Part shown: positions 6,787-13,650 of the stretch, in pieces
How positions within the stretch are numbered: position 1 is the stretch's first letter
Layout: the number at the start of each line of letters is the position of its first letter
Source of the DNA: Spirochaetales bacterium
Lineage (GTDB): Bacteria > Spirochaetota > Spirochaetia > Sphaerochaetales > Sphaerochaetaceae
Assembly (NCBI GenBank): GCA_012519125.1
Contig: JAAYQY010000335.1
Location: forward strand, 1-17,722
DNA: 17,722 bases
Reading direction: 5' to 3'
Made by a program: the position numbers and the translations under genes
The notes under the pieces: generated by a model
Seen by the model: only the letters and a program-made list of their open reading frames with translations
Told to the model about the DNA's origin: nothing
Databases searched by the model: none

Positions 6787-8460
6787 ATGAATACACGTCG
6801 CTTGTTGCTTCTGATCTTGCTCTCAGTCACCATCCTTTTCAGCGGATGCCAGTCCTACACAGCCAAAGAAGCCAAGTCCCGCTTGGCACTCCCTCCTGAG
6901 CCAGAGACGACCTTGGTCACCAAGTACTCCGTACTGGAAGCTGAAAAGCAGGAACTTTTGGCCAAACAGGAGGCAGAAGAGCTGCAGCTGCGCCAGCAGA
7001 TGGAGCAAGAGGAAGCACAGCGAAAACAGGCTCTTGCATGGGAACAGCTTACACAGGCTGAAGCGGATGCAAGAAATGCCATTGCCCTGCTCACCGAAGA
7101 GAAACAAACCCTTCAGGACCAATTGGACCAATTGCAAGCCCAGCTTGCACAGACGAGCACGACTCTCTCATCCCAAGAGCTCACCGCAGAAGGGCTGACC
7201 AACGAGCTGACGAGCATTGAGTCTCGCTACGCAGAGCTCTTGCTCTCCTTCGATCAGCTCTCCTACCATGCAAGTGAACTGGAAACACTGCTTTCCGAGC
7301 AGCAGTTGATAAATGACCATCTGCAGGAGTTCCTTACCCAAGCACAGACCGATCACCAAGCAGAGATGGCCGCACTGCTTGCCTCACACGAGCAGGAGGT
7401 TGCTGAGCTGCTTGCAACCATCAGGAGCCTGCAGACCGACAATACCCTGCTCAAGGCCCAGCTTGAGGAAAAGACCCTCACCCTGGAAGAGAAGACAAGA
7501 CTTGAGCAGCAACGTGCTGAACAAACGCGAAAAGCAGAGCAAGAAGAGATGGAGCGCCAGCAGCAGATTGCCCTCGAGCAACAGCGCCTGGCCCAGCTTG
7601 AGGAAGAACAAAGGCTGCGCCAGCTTGCCCTCCACCAACAAATACCCCCGCTCTCGGAGTTGACCTATCCCAGGCTGTACACCACACAAGCGCCAACCAT
7701 ACACCTTGAGGAGAATGGGCAACTGGATGTCATGCTGCTCCCCCTCGATGATCGGATGTGGGATTCCAAAGCAGTCGTCAAGGAAGTGCACACCAGCATC
7801 AGTGATCTGAATTACCCCGTCATGTTGGTAACCGGTCATATGCAGAATGTCATCGATTTGGTACGGGAAATGGGCTTGCATGCCGTGCTGGTCCGGGGAG
7901 GAGCGATCATCAGCAGGCTGCCGATCATCAAGAGTGATGAGTACGGGGCAAGCGTTCAGTTCAGCGAAAAGAAAACCGTACGCTTCTCGGTTGCCAACCT
8001 TCCCGAGTATCAGGTCTTGGAGGCCTTCCAAGCAAAGGCGGACTGGCAGACACTACAGAAGAAGATCACTCCCAATCGTCTGGCAGCACTGAAGGCCATC
8101 ACCGCCCAAGGCGCGGTTACCGAACCCACCATCCTTGGCGCCAGCCTCTATGAACCCTCGCACCAGGATTGGAACACCTTCAGCCCGATCGCCTACCGCC
8201 AAATCGATTACCTGTGGCCTCTGACTGCCCACCTTGAGGAGGAACAGTTCTATGATGTCTATCGGGCTACTCACTTTTCCAGTGCAACCGATGCAGGAAA
8301 TACCTTGTTGAAGGGAGAACTGAAAGAGCGCTTGGACTACCTGTTCAGCAGAAAGCTGCTGCCGCTCTCTTCCTCGATGCTCACCATCGGAGGTGAGTCG
8401 GTACCTGATGGGCAAGGCATCTCACGCTATGGCTTGGTAGCGAGCTTCCTCGTACCTTAG
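6787..8460 (+). CDS. Coiled-coil lipoprotein with a catalytically degenerate EEP (DNase I-like) domain
   Basis: 557 residues. The N-terminus is a lipoprotein signal (MNTRRLLLLILLSVTILFSG) with lipid cysteine C21. Residues about 45-295 are Gln/Glu/Leu-rich heptads, a long coiled coil. The C-terminal 245 residues follow the order of an endonuclease/exonuclease/phosphatase fold: GGAIISRLPI (371-380, family G.AILSR.PI), ILGASLYEP (449-457, where active members have GDFN), a D.YR..H stretch, RLDYLFSRKLLPLSS (515-529, family RIDYIFVS), and SRYGLVASF near the end (active members have SDHxPL/V). The metal-binding Glu, the Asp-Asn pair and the final Asp-His are absent, so it is probably not a nuclease or phosphatase. 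It would sit in the periplasm, anchored to a membrane. AAGGA lies upstream of the ATG, 15 bases after the zinc protein. Lipoprotein and coiled coil are clear; the EEP fold is motif-based inference. Confidence 0.85.
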   Translation: MNTRRLLLLILLSVTILFSGCQSYTAKEAKSRLALPPEPETTLVTKYSVLEAEKQELLAKQEAEELQLRQQMEQEEAQRKQALAWEQLTQAEADARNAIALLTEEKQTLQDQLDQLQAQLAQTSTTLSSQELTAEGLTNELTSIESRYAELLLSFDQLSYHASELETLLSEQQLINDHLQEFLTQAQTDHQAEMAALLASHEQEVAELLATIRSLQTDNTLLKAQLEEKTLTLEEKTRLEQQRAEQTRKAEQEEMERQQQIALEQQRLAQLEEEQRLRQLALHQQIPPLSELTYPRLYTTQAPTIHLEENGQLDVMLLPLDDRMWDSKAVVKEVHTSISDLNYPVMLVTGHMQNVIDLVREMGLHAVLVRGGAIISRLPIIKSDEYGASVQFSEKKTVRFSVANLPEYQVLEAFQAKADWQTLQKKITPNRLAALKAITAQGAVTEPTILGASLYEPSHQDWNTFSPIAYRQIDYLWPLTAHLEEEQFYDVYRATHFSSATDAGNTLLKGELKERLDYLFSRKLLPLSSSMLTIGGESVPDGQGISRYGLVASFLVP

Positions 8461-9065
8461 TCGTCTCCCTCATCAACCACCACGGCCTCAGCCTCGATCA
8501 CCGTCTGTGAAAACTGACGGTTGATCTTGCGTATCCTCACCGACCACAAGACCATGCCAAGGCCCATGGCGATGAGCACCACGCCGACCAACTTGAGCAG
8601 CATGCTGCCGATCTGCTGGGGAAAGACAAACAAGAGGATCGCCACCACCAACGAGAAAACCCCTTCTGAAAGAAGCGCAGAAACAGGAAGTTCACTCTTG
8701 CGCAACAGCAGTGCATCAAGGAAAGAGATGATTGCAGAGAAGATCAGCTCAATGGCAATAAGATAGAGCAGAAGCGTCCAGCTTACATTGGCCGCAGAGA
8801 GAGGGACGATGAAGGCAACCAACCCCAACACGATACTGATGAGGGCTTGGATGAGCGTTGCCATTTTGGTACGACGACCAAGGGTGTAGGTTCTGAGGGC
8901 AAATAGACTCGCAACACCAGAGCCAACCAGAAACAATCCCAAGATGGAGATGAAGATCCTTACGAACGACTCCTGTTGAAACATCAGATAGATGCCAAGC
9001 ACCACCAGAAGCGAGCCGAATATCGTTGCCAGCATCAGATGTCGTTTGAAAAAAGTATCCTGCAT
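8457..9065 (-). CDS. HdeD/DUF308-family inner-membrane protein
   Basis: 202 residues from the ATG at 9065, chosen because AAGGAG lies six bases upstream; the frame stays open 29 codons further but that stretch is Cys-rich and holds the likely divergent promoter. Six hydrophobic spans are visible in three hairpin-like pairs, with small residues (G, A, S) spaced as in the DUF308 repeat of HdeD, a protein tied to acid and envelope stress in enterics. The last 30 residues are an acidic cytoplasmic tail ending DEGDD. The stop overlaps the stop of the convergent lipoprotein gene by four bases (8457-8460). It diverges from the HAD gene across 89 bases. The function here is unknown beyond family membership. 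Confidence 0.85.
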   Translation of the reverse strand: MQDTFFKRHLMLATIFGSLLVVLGIYLMFQQESFVRIFISILGLFLVGSGVASLFALRTYTLGRRTKMATLIQALISIVLGLVAFIVPLSAANVSWTLLLYLIAIELIFSAIISFLDALLLRKSELPVSALLSEGVFSLVVAILLFVFPQQIGSMLLKLVGVVLIAMGLGMVLWSVRIRKINRQFSQTVIEAEAVVVDEGDD

Positions 9066-9088
9066 GGAAAGCTCCTTGAAAGCTGGTC

Positions 9089-9118
9089 TTGTGCAACCAC
9101 AGCTTTTTTCTTTATGGT
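9089..9118 (+). promoter_or_regulatory. Probable promoter for the HAD hydrolase gene
   Basis: TTGTGC (9089-9094) and TATGGT (9113-9118) are separated by 18 bases, giving a start of transcription near 9125 and a leader of about 30 bases that contains the AAAGGA ribosome site. The match is fair, not strong. The same 89-base gap must also drive the divergent HdeD-like gene. Confidence 0.4.
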
Positions 9119-9154
9119 ACAGACAACAACCACACAAGTAAAGGACAGCCAACC

Positions 9155-9847
9155 ATGTACCGCCACCTTTTCTTCGATGCAGACGGAACCCTCTTCGATT
9201 TTGATCGTGCTGAACAACAAGCTTTCGCCCTCATGGCCCAGGAACTCTCACTGCCCAGTGACGAATCCGCATTTGCTCTCTACAAAAGTTGCAATGAGGA
9301 GTGCTGGAAGCTGTTCGAAAAGGGTATGGTCACCCTTGCCCAACTCAAGACCCAACGTTTTGACCGATTCTTCTCCTCCCTCTCCCTCGAAGGGGACAGC
9401 GAAAAGGCAAGCGCATCATACCAATACCATCTCTCCGGACAGGGAATCCTCTTTGAGCAGAGCATCAAAGTCCTGCAAGTTCTCACTGAGCGAGGGTACA
9501 CACTCTATCTTGCATCCAATGGCATTGCTGACGTACAGAGAGGGCGAATCGCTCATGCAAAGATCGGCCCCTACTTCAAGGGAATCTACATCAGTGAGGA
9601 GTTGGGAGTTCAAAAACCCGATACCCGTTTCTTTGAGCAGATGCTCGGGAAAGAGCAGTTGCTTGATCATAAAAAGAGCTGCCTCATGATAGGAGACAGC
9701 CTCTCAAGCGATATCAAAGGGGGGATTGACAGCGGGTTGGATACCGTATGGATCAACGCAGGGAATCAGGAGCCTCAGGGCGTGGTACCCACCTATACCC
9801 TCACCCACTTGGGCCAGTTGCTGCAACTCTTGTCATCGCCTATTTGA
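9155..9847 (+). CDS. HAD-superfamily hydrolase, YjjG/YfnB-type nucleotidase
   Basis: 230 residues, all four HAD motifs present: FFDADGTLFDFD (6-17; nucleophile D8 and acid D10), LASNG (119-123; S121), QKPDTRFF (153-160; K154) and MIGDSLSSDIKGG (178-190; D181 and D186). The alpha-helical cap lies between motifs I and II. The FDFD after the first motif and the LASNG form fit the TIGR02254 group, which includes E. coli YjjG, a pyrimidine nucleotide 5'-nucleotidase that clears non-canonical nucleotides. Start ATG 9155 has AAAGGA nine bases upstream; the frame continues upstream but without a ribosome site. The last eight bases overlap the end of the convergent FKBP gene. Enzyme class is firm; substrate is family inference. 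Confidence 0.93.
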   Translation: MYRHLFFDADGTLFDFDRAEQQAFALMAQELSLPSDESAFALYKSCNEECWKLFEKGMVTLAQLKTQRFDRFFSSLSLEGDSEKASASYQYHLSGQGILFEQSIKVLQVLTERGYTLYLASNGIADVQRGRIAHAKIGPYFKGIYISEELGVQKPDTRFFEQMLGKEQLLDHKKSCLMIGDSLSSDIKGGIDSGLDTVWINAGNQEPQGVVPTYTLTHLGQLLQLLSSPI

Positions 9848-10628
9848 TGGCCTTCAGTTCAACCTCGACGATGAGCAAACTGTTTGGATCGACTGCCTGT
9901 GTTCCTTCCACCCCATAGGCAAGGCTGGGATGGATCCAGAACCGGTACTTCGAACCAGTCTCCATCAGCTTCACCCCTTCGATGAAACCAGGAACCATAA
10001 TTGCCTGCAACTGGAAGGAAGAGCTCTGTTTTCGTTCATAGGAGCTGTCTATGACCCTGCCGTTAAGCAGCATAATCTGGTAGTCAACCTCAATGATACT
10101 CTCTTCAGAAGGTTTCTCTCCACTCCCTTGGACGAGAACACGGTACTGTAGTCCACTCTCAGTGGCTACAACACCTTCCTGCTTACCGTTCGAAGAGAGA
10201 AAATCCTCTGCAGCCTGTAAATTTTCAGCGGCAATCTTGGCACGCTCCTGTTGAGCTTTTTGCAAAAGGTTCGTCTGTACTTCATGAAGTATCTGGGTCA
10301 TCTCTTCTTGGGAGAAAAAACCGGTATTCTTGCCTGCATCAAGCGCTCCCTTAGCAAAATAAGTAGAGCTGAGGTTGTCAAAGCCTTGCTGTTGCAAGGT
10401 GGTAAAGAGCATATAGCCATAGGTATAGCTGAACCGATCATCAAGGGAGAGGGGTTTCTCCAAATCTGAAATGGCATCCCTGATTTCCACTGTCTTCTCA
10501 GCAGGCGCCATCTTCACAGGTTCTGATACCTGTGGTGCGGGCAACGTGGCCTGGACGGAGCGATTGCAACCTGCAAAAAGCAGCAAGACGAGAAAGGGTG
10601 CGAGGCGTACGGGCAAGAGGTTCTTCAC
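9840..10628 (-). CDS. FKBP-type peptidyl-prolyl isomerase lipoprotein (FkpA/Mip-like)
   Basis: 262 residues starting at GTG 10628, with AAGGA six bases upstream. Signal peptide ends in LFAGC, so C21 is the likely lipid-bearing residue and the protein is periplasmic or surface exposed. A linker (25-55) leads to a helical FKBP_N dimerisation domain (about 55-145; SYTYGYMLFTTLQQQG) and a C-terminal FKBP domain (about 150-262). FKBP landmarks are VDYQIMLLNGRVIDSSY, VPGFIEGVKLMETG and HPSLAYG. The usual pocket Trp (GWxEG) is Phe, and the usual FDSS Phe is Ile, so activity may be lower than in classical FKBPs. It probably assists folding of envelope proteins. Its 3' end overlaps the HAD gene tail to tail. 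It follows the fumarase operon on the same strand after 172 bases. Confidence 0.93.
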   Translation of the reverse strand: MKNLLPVRLAPFLVLLLFAGCNRSVQATLPAPQVSEPVKMAPAEKTVEIRDAISDLEKPLSLDDRFSYTYGYMLFTTLQQQGFDNLSSTYFAKGALDAGKNTGFFSQEEMTQILHEVQTNLLQKAQQERAKIAAENLQAAEDFLSSNGKQEGVVATESGLQYRVLVQGSGEKPSEESIIEVDYQIMLLNGRVIDSSYERKQSSSFQLQAIMVPGFIEGVKLMETGSKYRFWIHPSLAYGVEGTQAVDPNSLLIVEVELKAIK

Positions 10629-10800
10629 GGTTTTTCCTTCCGAGCAGAGTTTTTGCCTCCCTTATCCCATCCAAACAACGGCATGGAATTACCAGACACA
10701 TCATTCACCCCATGACGACGGTCTGTGCAAGAGAGGCTTGCATACAGGAAACTGTACCCCAGCTCAGGAGAAACGTCCAGTAAAAAGAACAGGAACCTGT
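10629..10800. other. Gap between fumarase and FKBP genes with short adjacent hairpins
   Basis: No convincing gene. Two small hairpins stand side by side: TGCAAG/CTTGCA (10726-10742, loop AGAGG) and TACAG/CTGTA (10743-10756, loop GAAA on the plus strand). A third, weaker one abuts the fumarase stop. The FKBP promoter should lie here on the minus strand; TTGCAC occurs at 10729-10724 region but its -10 partner is poor. No tRNA or known small RNA recognised. Confidence 0.4.
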
Positions 10801-10801
10801 C
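10782..10801 (-). terminator. Weak terminator at the end of the fumarase operon
   Basis: On the minus strand GACAG, loop GTTC, CTGTT (10801-10788) is followed by CTTTTT (10787-10782). The stem is only five or six pairs and touches the stop codon at 10801-10803. The U run is good but the stem is weak, so read-through into the FKBP gene is possible. Confidence 0.35.
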
Positions 10802-11325
10802 TATCGGTCAAAAACACTGGCTCCCTGCGCAGTAATGGCAACCACGAGAGGAAAGTGCTCGACCTCAAGCTCAAGCAAAGCCTCCGGCCCAAGTTCGGCA
10901 AAAGCCACCGTTCTGAAGGAGCGGACACAGGAGGCATAGAGGGCACCACACCCTCCGTAAGCCTGCAGGTAGAGCGCTTGATTGCGCTTGATCGCCTGCA
11001 CCACCTGTTCCGATCGAGGTCCTTTGCCTATCATCACCTTCAGCCCACTATCAAGCAACCGAGGAGCAAAGGGATCCATGCGGGCACTCGTCGTCGGACC
11101 ACAAGCACCGATCACCTTTCCCTCGGGTGCCGGGGAAGGCCCCATGTAGTAGATGCAGGCACCTTCCAAGGAGAGGGGAAGAGGTTTCTGCTCATCCAGC
11201 AATTGGACGAGAAGCTTGTGCACCTGGTCACGACCTACATAGAGCTTTCCGCTCAAGAAGATCTGTTCGAAAGGTGCAAGTGAGTGGATGACGTCAGAAG
11301 AGAGCGGCAAAGTCAGTTCACGCAT
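10801..11325 (-). CDS. Class I fumarase / L-tartrate dehydratase, beta subunit
   Basis: 174 residues from ATG 11325, with GGAGGGTGAAG just upstream. Family landmarks: FLSGKLYVGRDQVHK (23-36), IYYMGPSP (58-65), VIGACGPTTSARMD (71-84), MIGKG (98-102) and AYGGCGALY (122-130). This is the C-terminal half of the iron-sulfur hydro-lyase, encoded separately as in two-subunit enzymes of anaerobes; it supplies substrate-binding residues. It overlaps the alpha gene by eight bases (ATGCGTGA), so the pair is made in step. The reaction is most likely reversible hydration of fumarate to malate; tartrate dehydration or a methylfumarate-type substrate cannot be excluded from sequence. Last gene of the def-led operon. 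Confidence 0.93.
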   Translation of the reverse strand: MRELTLPLSSDVIHSLAPFEQIFLSGKLYVGRDQVHKLLVQLLDEQKPLPLSLEGACIYYMGPSPAPEGKVIGACGPTTSARMDPFAPRLLDSGLKVMIGKGPRSEQVVQAIKRNQALYLQAYGGCGALYASCVRSFRTVAFAELGPEALLELEVEHFPLVVAITAQGASVFDR

Positions 11326-12160
11326 CTTCACCCTCCCAGACGATCTTGGCCTTGCGGTCGGCCCAACAGTTGATGGAGACAGCCAGAGGAAGGCCTGCAA
11401 TATGGGTAGGCTCATGCTCTATGGCAACGCTCAAGGCAGTGATGGTGCCACCAAGCCCTCCGCTTCCAATCTCTGTTTGCTGGACCTTTGCAAGAATTTT
11501 CTCCTCCAAGGACGCATACTGAGCATCGGTGTGCTGTTGGTTCACCGGACGAAGCAAGGCTCGCTTGCTCAGATACGCAGCACGGTCCATGCTGCCCCCC
11601 AGCCCTACTCCGAGGAAGATGGGAGGACAGGGTTTGCCTCCCGCAGCCTGGACTATGGCCCCTACTGCTTCAATGACCCCTTCCTCACCACAGGTAGGAT
11701 TGAGCATGCGAACCTGGCAGCAGTTCTCACTGCCAAAGCCCTTGAGCAGGATCTGGATGGTAAGAGAAGAGCCCTCCACCGGTTGCCACCACATGACAGG
11801 AGGAAGATTGGTGAGCGTATTGTTTCGGGCATAAACCGGCTCTTCCACCACCGAATGACGGTAATACGCCTTGTCCACAGCAAGTGAACACCCCTCAAGG
11901 ATGGCAGCCTCGATGGCAGCAAGCCCAAGGGGGCAGGACTTGCCCACATCAACAAAAACCAGGAACATCCCGGTATCCTGGCACATAGGAAGGTGCTGTG
12001 CATCGGCGATTTCCAGATTCTTCAGAATCGCAGCAAGCACTGCCTTGCTCGCCTCGCTCGTCTCTGTCTTCTGTGCCCAGAGGAGGCGTTGGAGCACATC
12101 ATCAGGCACGTGGGTAACCGCATGGATCAGTTCATTGGCAATATGTTCAGCGAGTTTCAT
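11318..12160 (-). CDS. Class I fumarase / L-tartrate dehydratase, alpha subunit
   Basis: 280 residues, the usual size of a separate alpha subunit. The three cysteines that bind the [4Fe-4S] cluster are visible: C60 in MCQDTG, C178 in KPCPPIFLGVGLGG (176-189) and C265 in NCWADR. GSGGLGG (232-238) and PTH (251-253) are also conserved. The enzyme is oxygen-sensitive and cytoplasmic, and it works with the beta subunit encoded just downstream. Its ATG (12160) lies 14 bases inside the end of the VanZ-like gene, so translation is probably coupled. AAGGA and GAGG precede the start. Fumarase is the more likely activity, but the family also contains tartrate dehydratases and I cannot tell them apart here. 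Confidence 0.94.
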   Translation of the reverse strand: MKLAEHIANELIHAVTHVPDDVLQRLLWAQKTETSEASKAVLAAILKNLEIADAQHLPMCQDTGMFLVFVDVGKSCPLGLAAIEAAILEGCSLAVDKAYYRHSVVEEPVYARNNTLTNLPPVMWWQPVEGSSLTIQILLKGFGSENCCQVRMLNPTCGEEGVIEAVGAIVQAAGGKPCPPIFLGVGLGGSMDRAAYLSKRALLRPVNQQHTDAQYASLEEKILAKVQQTEIGSGGLGGTITALSVAIEHEPTHIAGLPLAVSINCWADRKAKIVWEGEDA

Positions 12161-12659
12161 CTACCTCATCCTTCCAATTGGGATCATACAACCAGGGTCG
12201 TGCTGTGAAATAGGAGCCAACCAGCTTAAGAATCAAGAGAACAACAGCAAGACCTACCACCAGGCCCATGAAATCGGCAGCAAGATCCATCCACTCCCGA
12301 GAGCGACCAAACTTCGGCTGCAGCATCTCAACCACGAAGCCGAGCAATGTCCCGGCAACCAACGTATAGATGATGGAAGGCCCCGCCCACGAGGTCAGAT
12401 GCAGGGTGGAGTGCGGTCGTTCCTGTATTTTTCGCTGTTTTCCAGAACCGGGAATCCTCAGGGTAGCGAGGAAAAAGAAGAAGCCGAAGGCCGCATAGGC
12501 AGCCATATGATCACCCTTGTCTGCAAACGGTATCCAGGAGATGCGCGGATACGACTCCTTGGGAATGAAGGAGAGATACAGGACTAGGGCCACCACCAAC
12601 AGGGTGAAGGCTATCCCCACACTCCGAACGATCATTTGCAACGGAATCCTACCTCGCAT
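12147..12659 (-). CDS. VanZ-like small membrane protein
   Basis: 170 residues from ATG 12659; AAGGGG lies six bases upstream. Alternative starts at 12689 (GTG) or 12683 (ATG) would overlap the radical SAM gene by 35-41 bases and have no better ribosome site. Four hydrophobic spans. VanZ-family landmarks are LSFIP in the first span's end, DKGDHMAAYAAFG (loop and second span), and GFVVEMLQP followed by DLAADFMGLVVG (third and fourth spans, with conserved E, Q and D). VanZ proteins are inner-membrane proteins; the prototype lowers teicoplanin sensitivity, but most members have unknown roles. Here it overlaps both neighbours (11 and 14 bases) in the def-led operon. Family call good; function unknown. 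Confidence 0.85.
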   Translation of the reverse strand: MRGRIPLQMIVRSVGIAFTLLVVALVLYLSFIPKESYPRISWIPFADKGDHMAAYAAFGFFFFLATLRIPGSGKQRKIQERPHSTLHLTSWAGPSIIYTLVAGTLLGFVVEMLQPKFGRSREWMDLAADFMGLVVGLAVVLLILKLVGSYFTARPWLYDPNWKDEVDETR

Positions 12660-13650
12660 ACCTATCCCCTTGTCTATATCCATGCTCACTCATCTCGCAT
12701 CTCACCGCCTCAAGAAACTGGTGCTTGTCGGCAAAATGCCGCGGTGAGACGAGTCGATGACTGGGAGTTTCACACATCATCCGCTCAATGACCATCGAAG
12801 GGTTGAGAAAACGCAGGAAATGAATGCTCTGCTCTACGTGCCGCCGCATCGAGGCCACACTGACCTCACCCTGTCGATACCACCCTTCAAGCCTCGTTCC
12901 CCCGCAGACATGGAGGTTGTGAATCTTCACTGCCTCGCTTTTCACCTGGTTAAGCAGAAGCGCAGTGTGCATAAACGCATCCTTACCTTCTCCCGGAAGA
13001 CCGAGTATTACATGAGTACAAACACCAATACCTGCAGAATGTAACGAATTTACCGCAGAAATATAGCGTTCTACGCTGTCATTTCGCCCCAACAAGGAGA
13101 GACTCTGCTCATCTGATGTCTGCAGACCAAGCTCAACCCATACTCGTTTCACCCGAGTTAGGTAGCTTGCCAACAAGGCGACCACTTCTTCGTCGATGCA
13201 GTCTGCACGGGTAGAAACGATCAGCTCAACAAACGGTCCATGCTCAAGCCCTGCATCGTAGAGGGCCTTCAGTACATCAACAGGGTCATAGGTATTTGTG
13301 TATGCCTGATAGTAGAGCGAAAAGAAGTCCGAGCGATACCGACTTCTGATGAACTGCTTGCCCCGCTTTACCTGCCTCTCTATCAGCTCAATGCGCCTCT
13401 CAAGTTCCAACGGCTTTCTCCCAAGCTGTTCCGACATCTCTTTCTGATAGGCACTGTCATGCATGAACCTGCTTTCATGCTGGCGCAGGTAGGTGGACGC
13501 ACTGCCTGTCCCGTCGCAAAAAGCACACCCCCCGCTGCCATCAGCCAGCCTATTGGGACAGGAGAAGTGTGCATCGATGCCGATGCGGTAGACAGCGTGT
13601 CCGTAGGTTTGGCGCAAATGGTGGGCATAGGAACGATACAAGCTCTCCAT
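12649..13650 (-). CDS. TIGR01212-family (YhcC-like) radical SAM protein
   Basis: 333 residues from ATG 13650, which shares its A with the patatin stop (TGATG). The cluster motif is C31-x10-C42-x2-C45 in SCPNRLADGSGGCAFCDG (30-47), the spacing typical of TIGR01212, an Elp3-like radical SAM group. Other landmarks are a Y/Q/A-rich FFSLYYQAYTNTY stretch, STRADCIDEE, WVELGLQTSDEQSL and GVCTHVILGLPGE, all typical of the barrel. No acetyltransferase or other extra domain. It should bind a [4Fe-4S] cluster and cleave S-adenosylmethionine; RNA or translation-factor modification is often guessed for the family but is unproven. The reading frame continues upstream into patatin codons; those are not part of this gene. 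Confidence 0.93.
   Translation of the reverse strand: MESLYRSYAHHLRQTYGHAVYRIGIDAHFSCPNRLADGSGGCAFCDGTGSASTYLRQHESRFMHDSAYQKEMSEQLGRKPLELERRIELIERQVKRGKQFIRSRYRSDFFSLYYQAYTNTYDPVDVLKALYDAGLEHGPFVELIVSTRADCIDEEVVALLASYLTRVKRVWVELGLQTSDEQSLSLLGRNDSVERYISAVNSLHSAGIGVCTHVILGLPGEGKDAFMHTALLLNQVKSEAVKIHNLHVCGGTRLEGWYRQGEVSVASMRRHVEQSIHFLRFLNPSMVIERMMCETPSHRLVSPRHFADKHQFLEAVRCEMSEHGYRQGDRYAR

Noticed and set aside
8497..8527. Inverted repeat inside the HdeD-like gene that might terminate the convergent lipoprotein transcript
   Set aside because: The stem has a bulge and a ten-base loop and lacks a U tract on either strand.
9066..9152. 29-residue extension of the HdeD-like protein
   Set aside because: It would cover the divergent promoter region and the AAGGAG site of the ATG at 9065.
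10629..10800. tRNA or small stable RNA in the FKBP upstream gap
   Set aside because: No cloverleaf, no CCA-ready acceptor stem, and no match to SRP, 6S or tmRNA features that I could recognise.
10471..11283. 270-codon plus-strand frame over the FKBP start and fumarase beta gene
   Set aside because: It spans two clear minus-strand genes and their gap; composition is Arg/His/Ser rich, as expected of a shadow frame.
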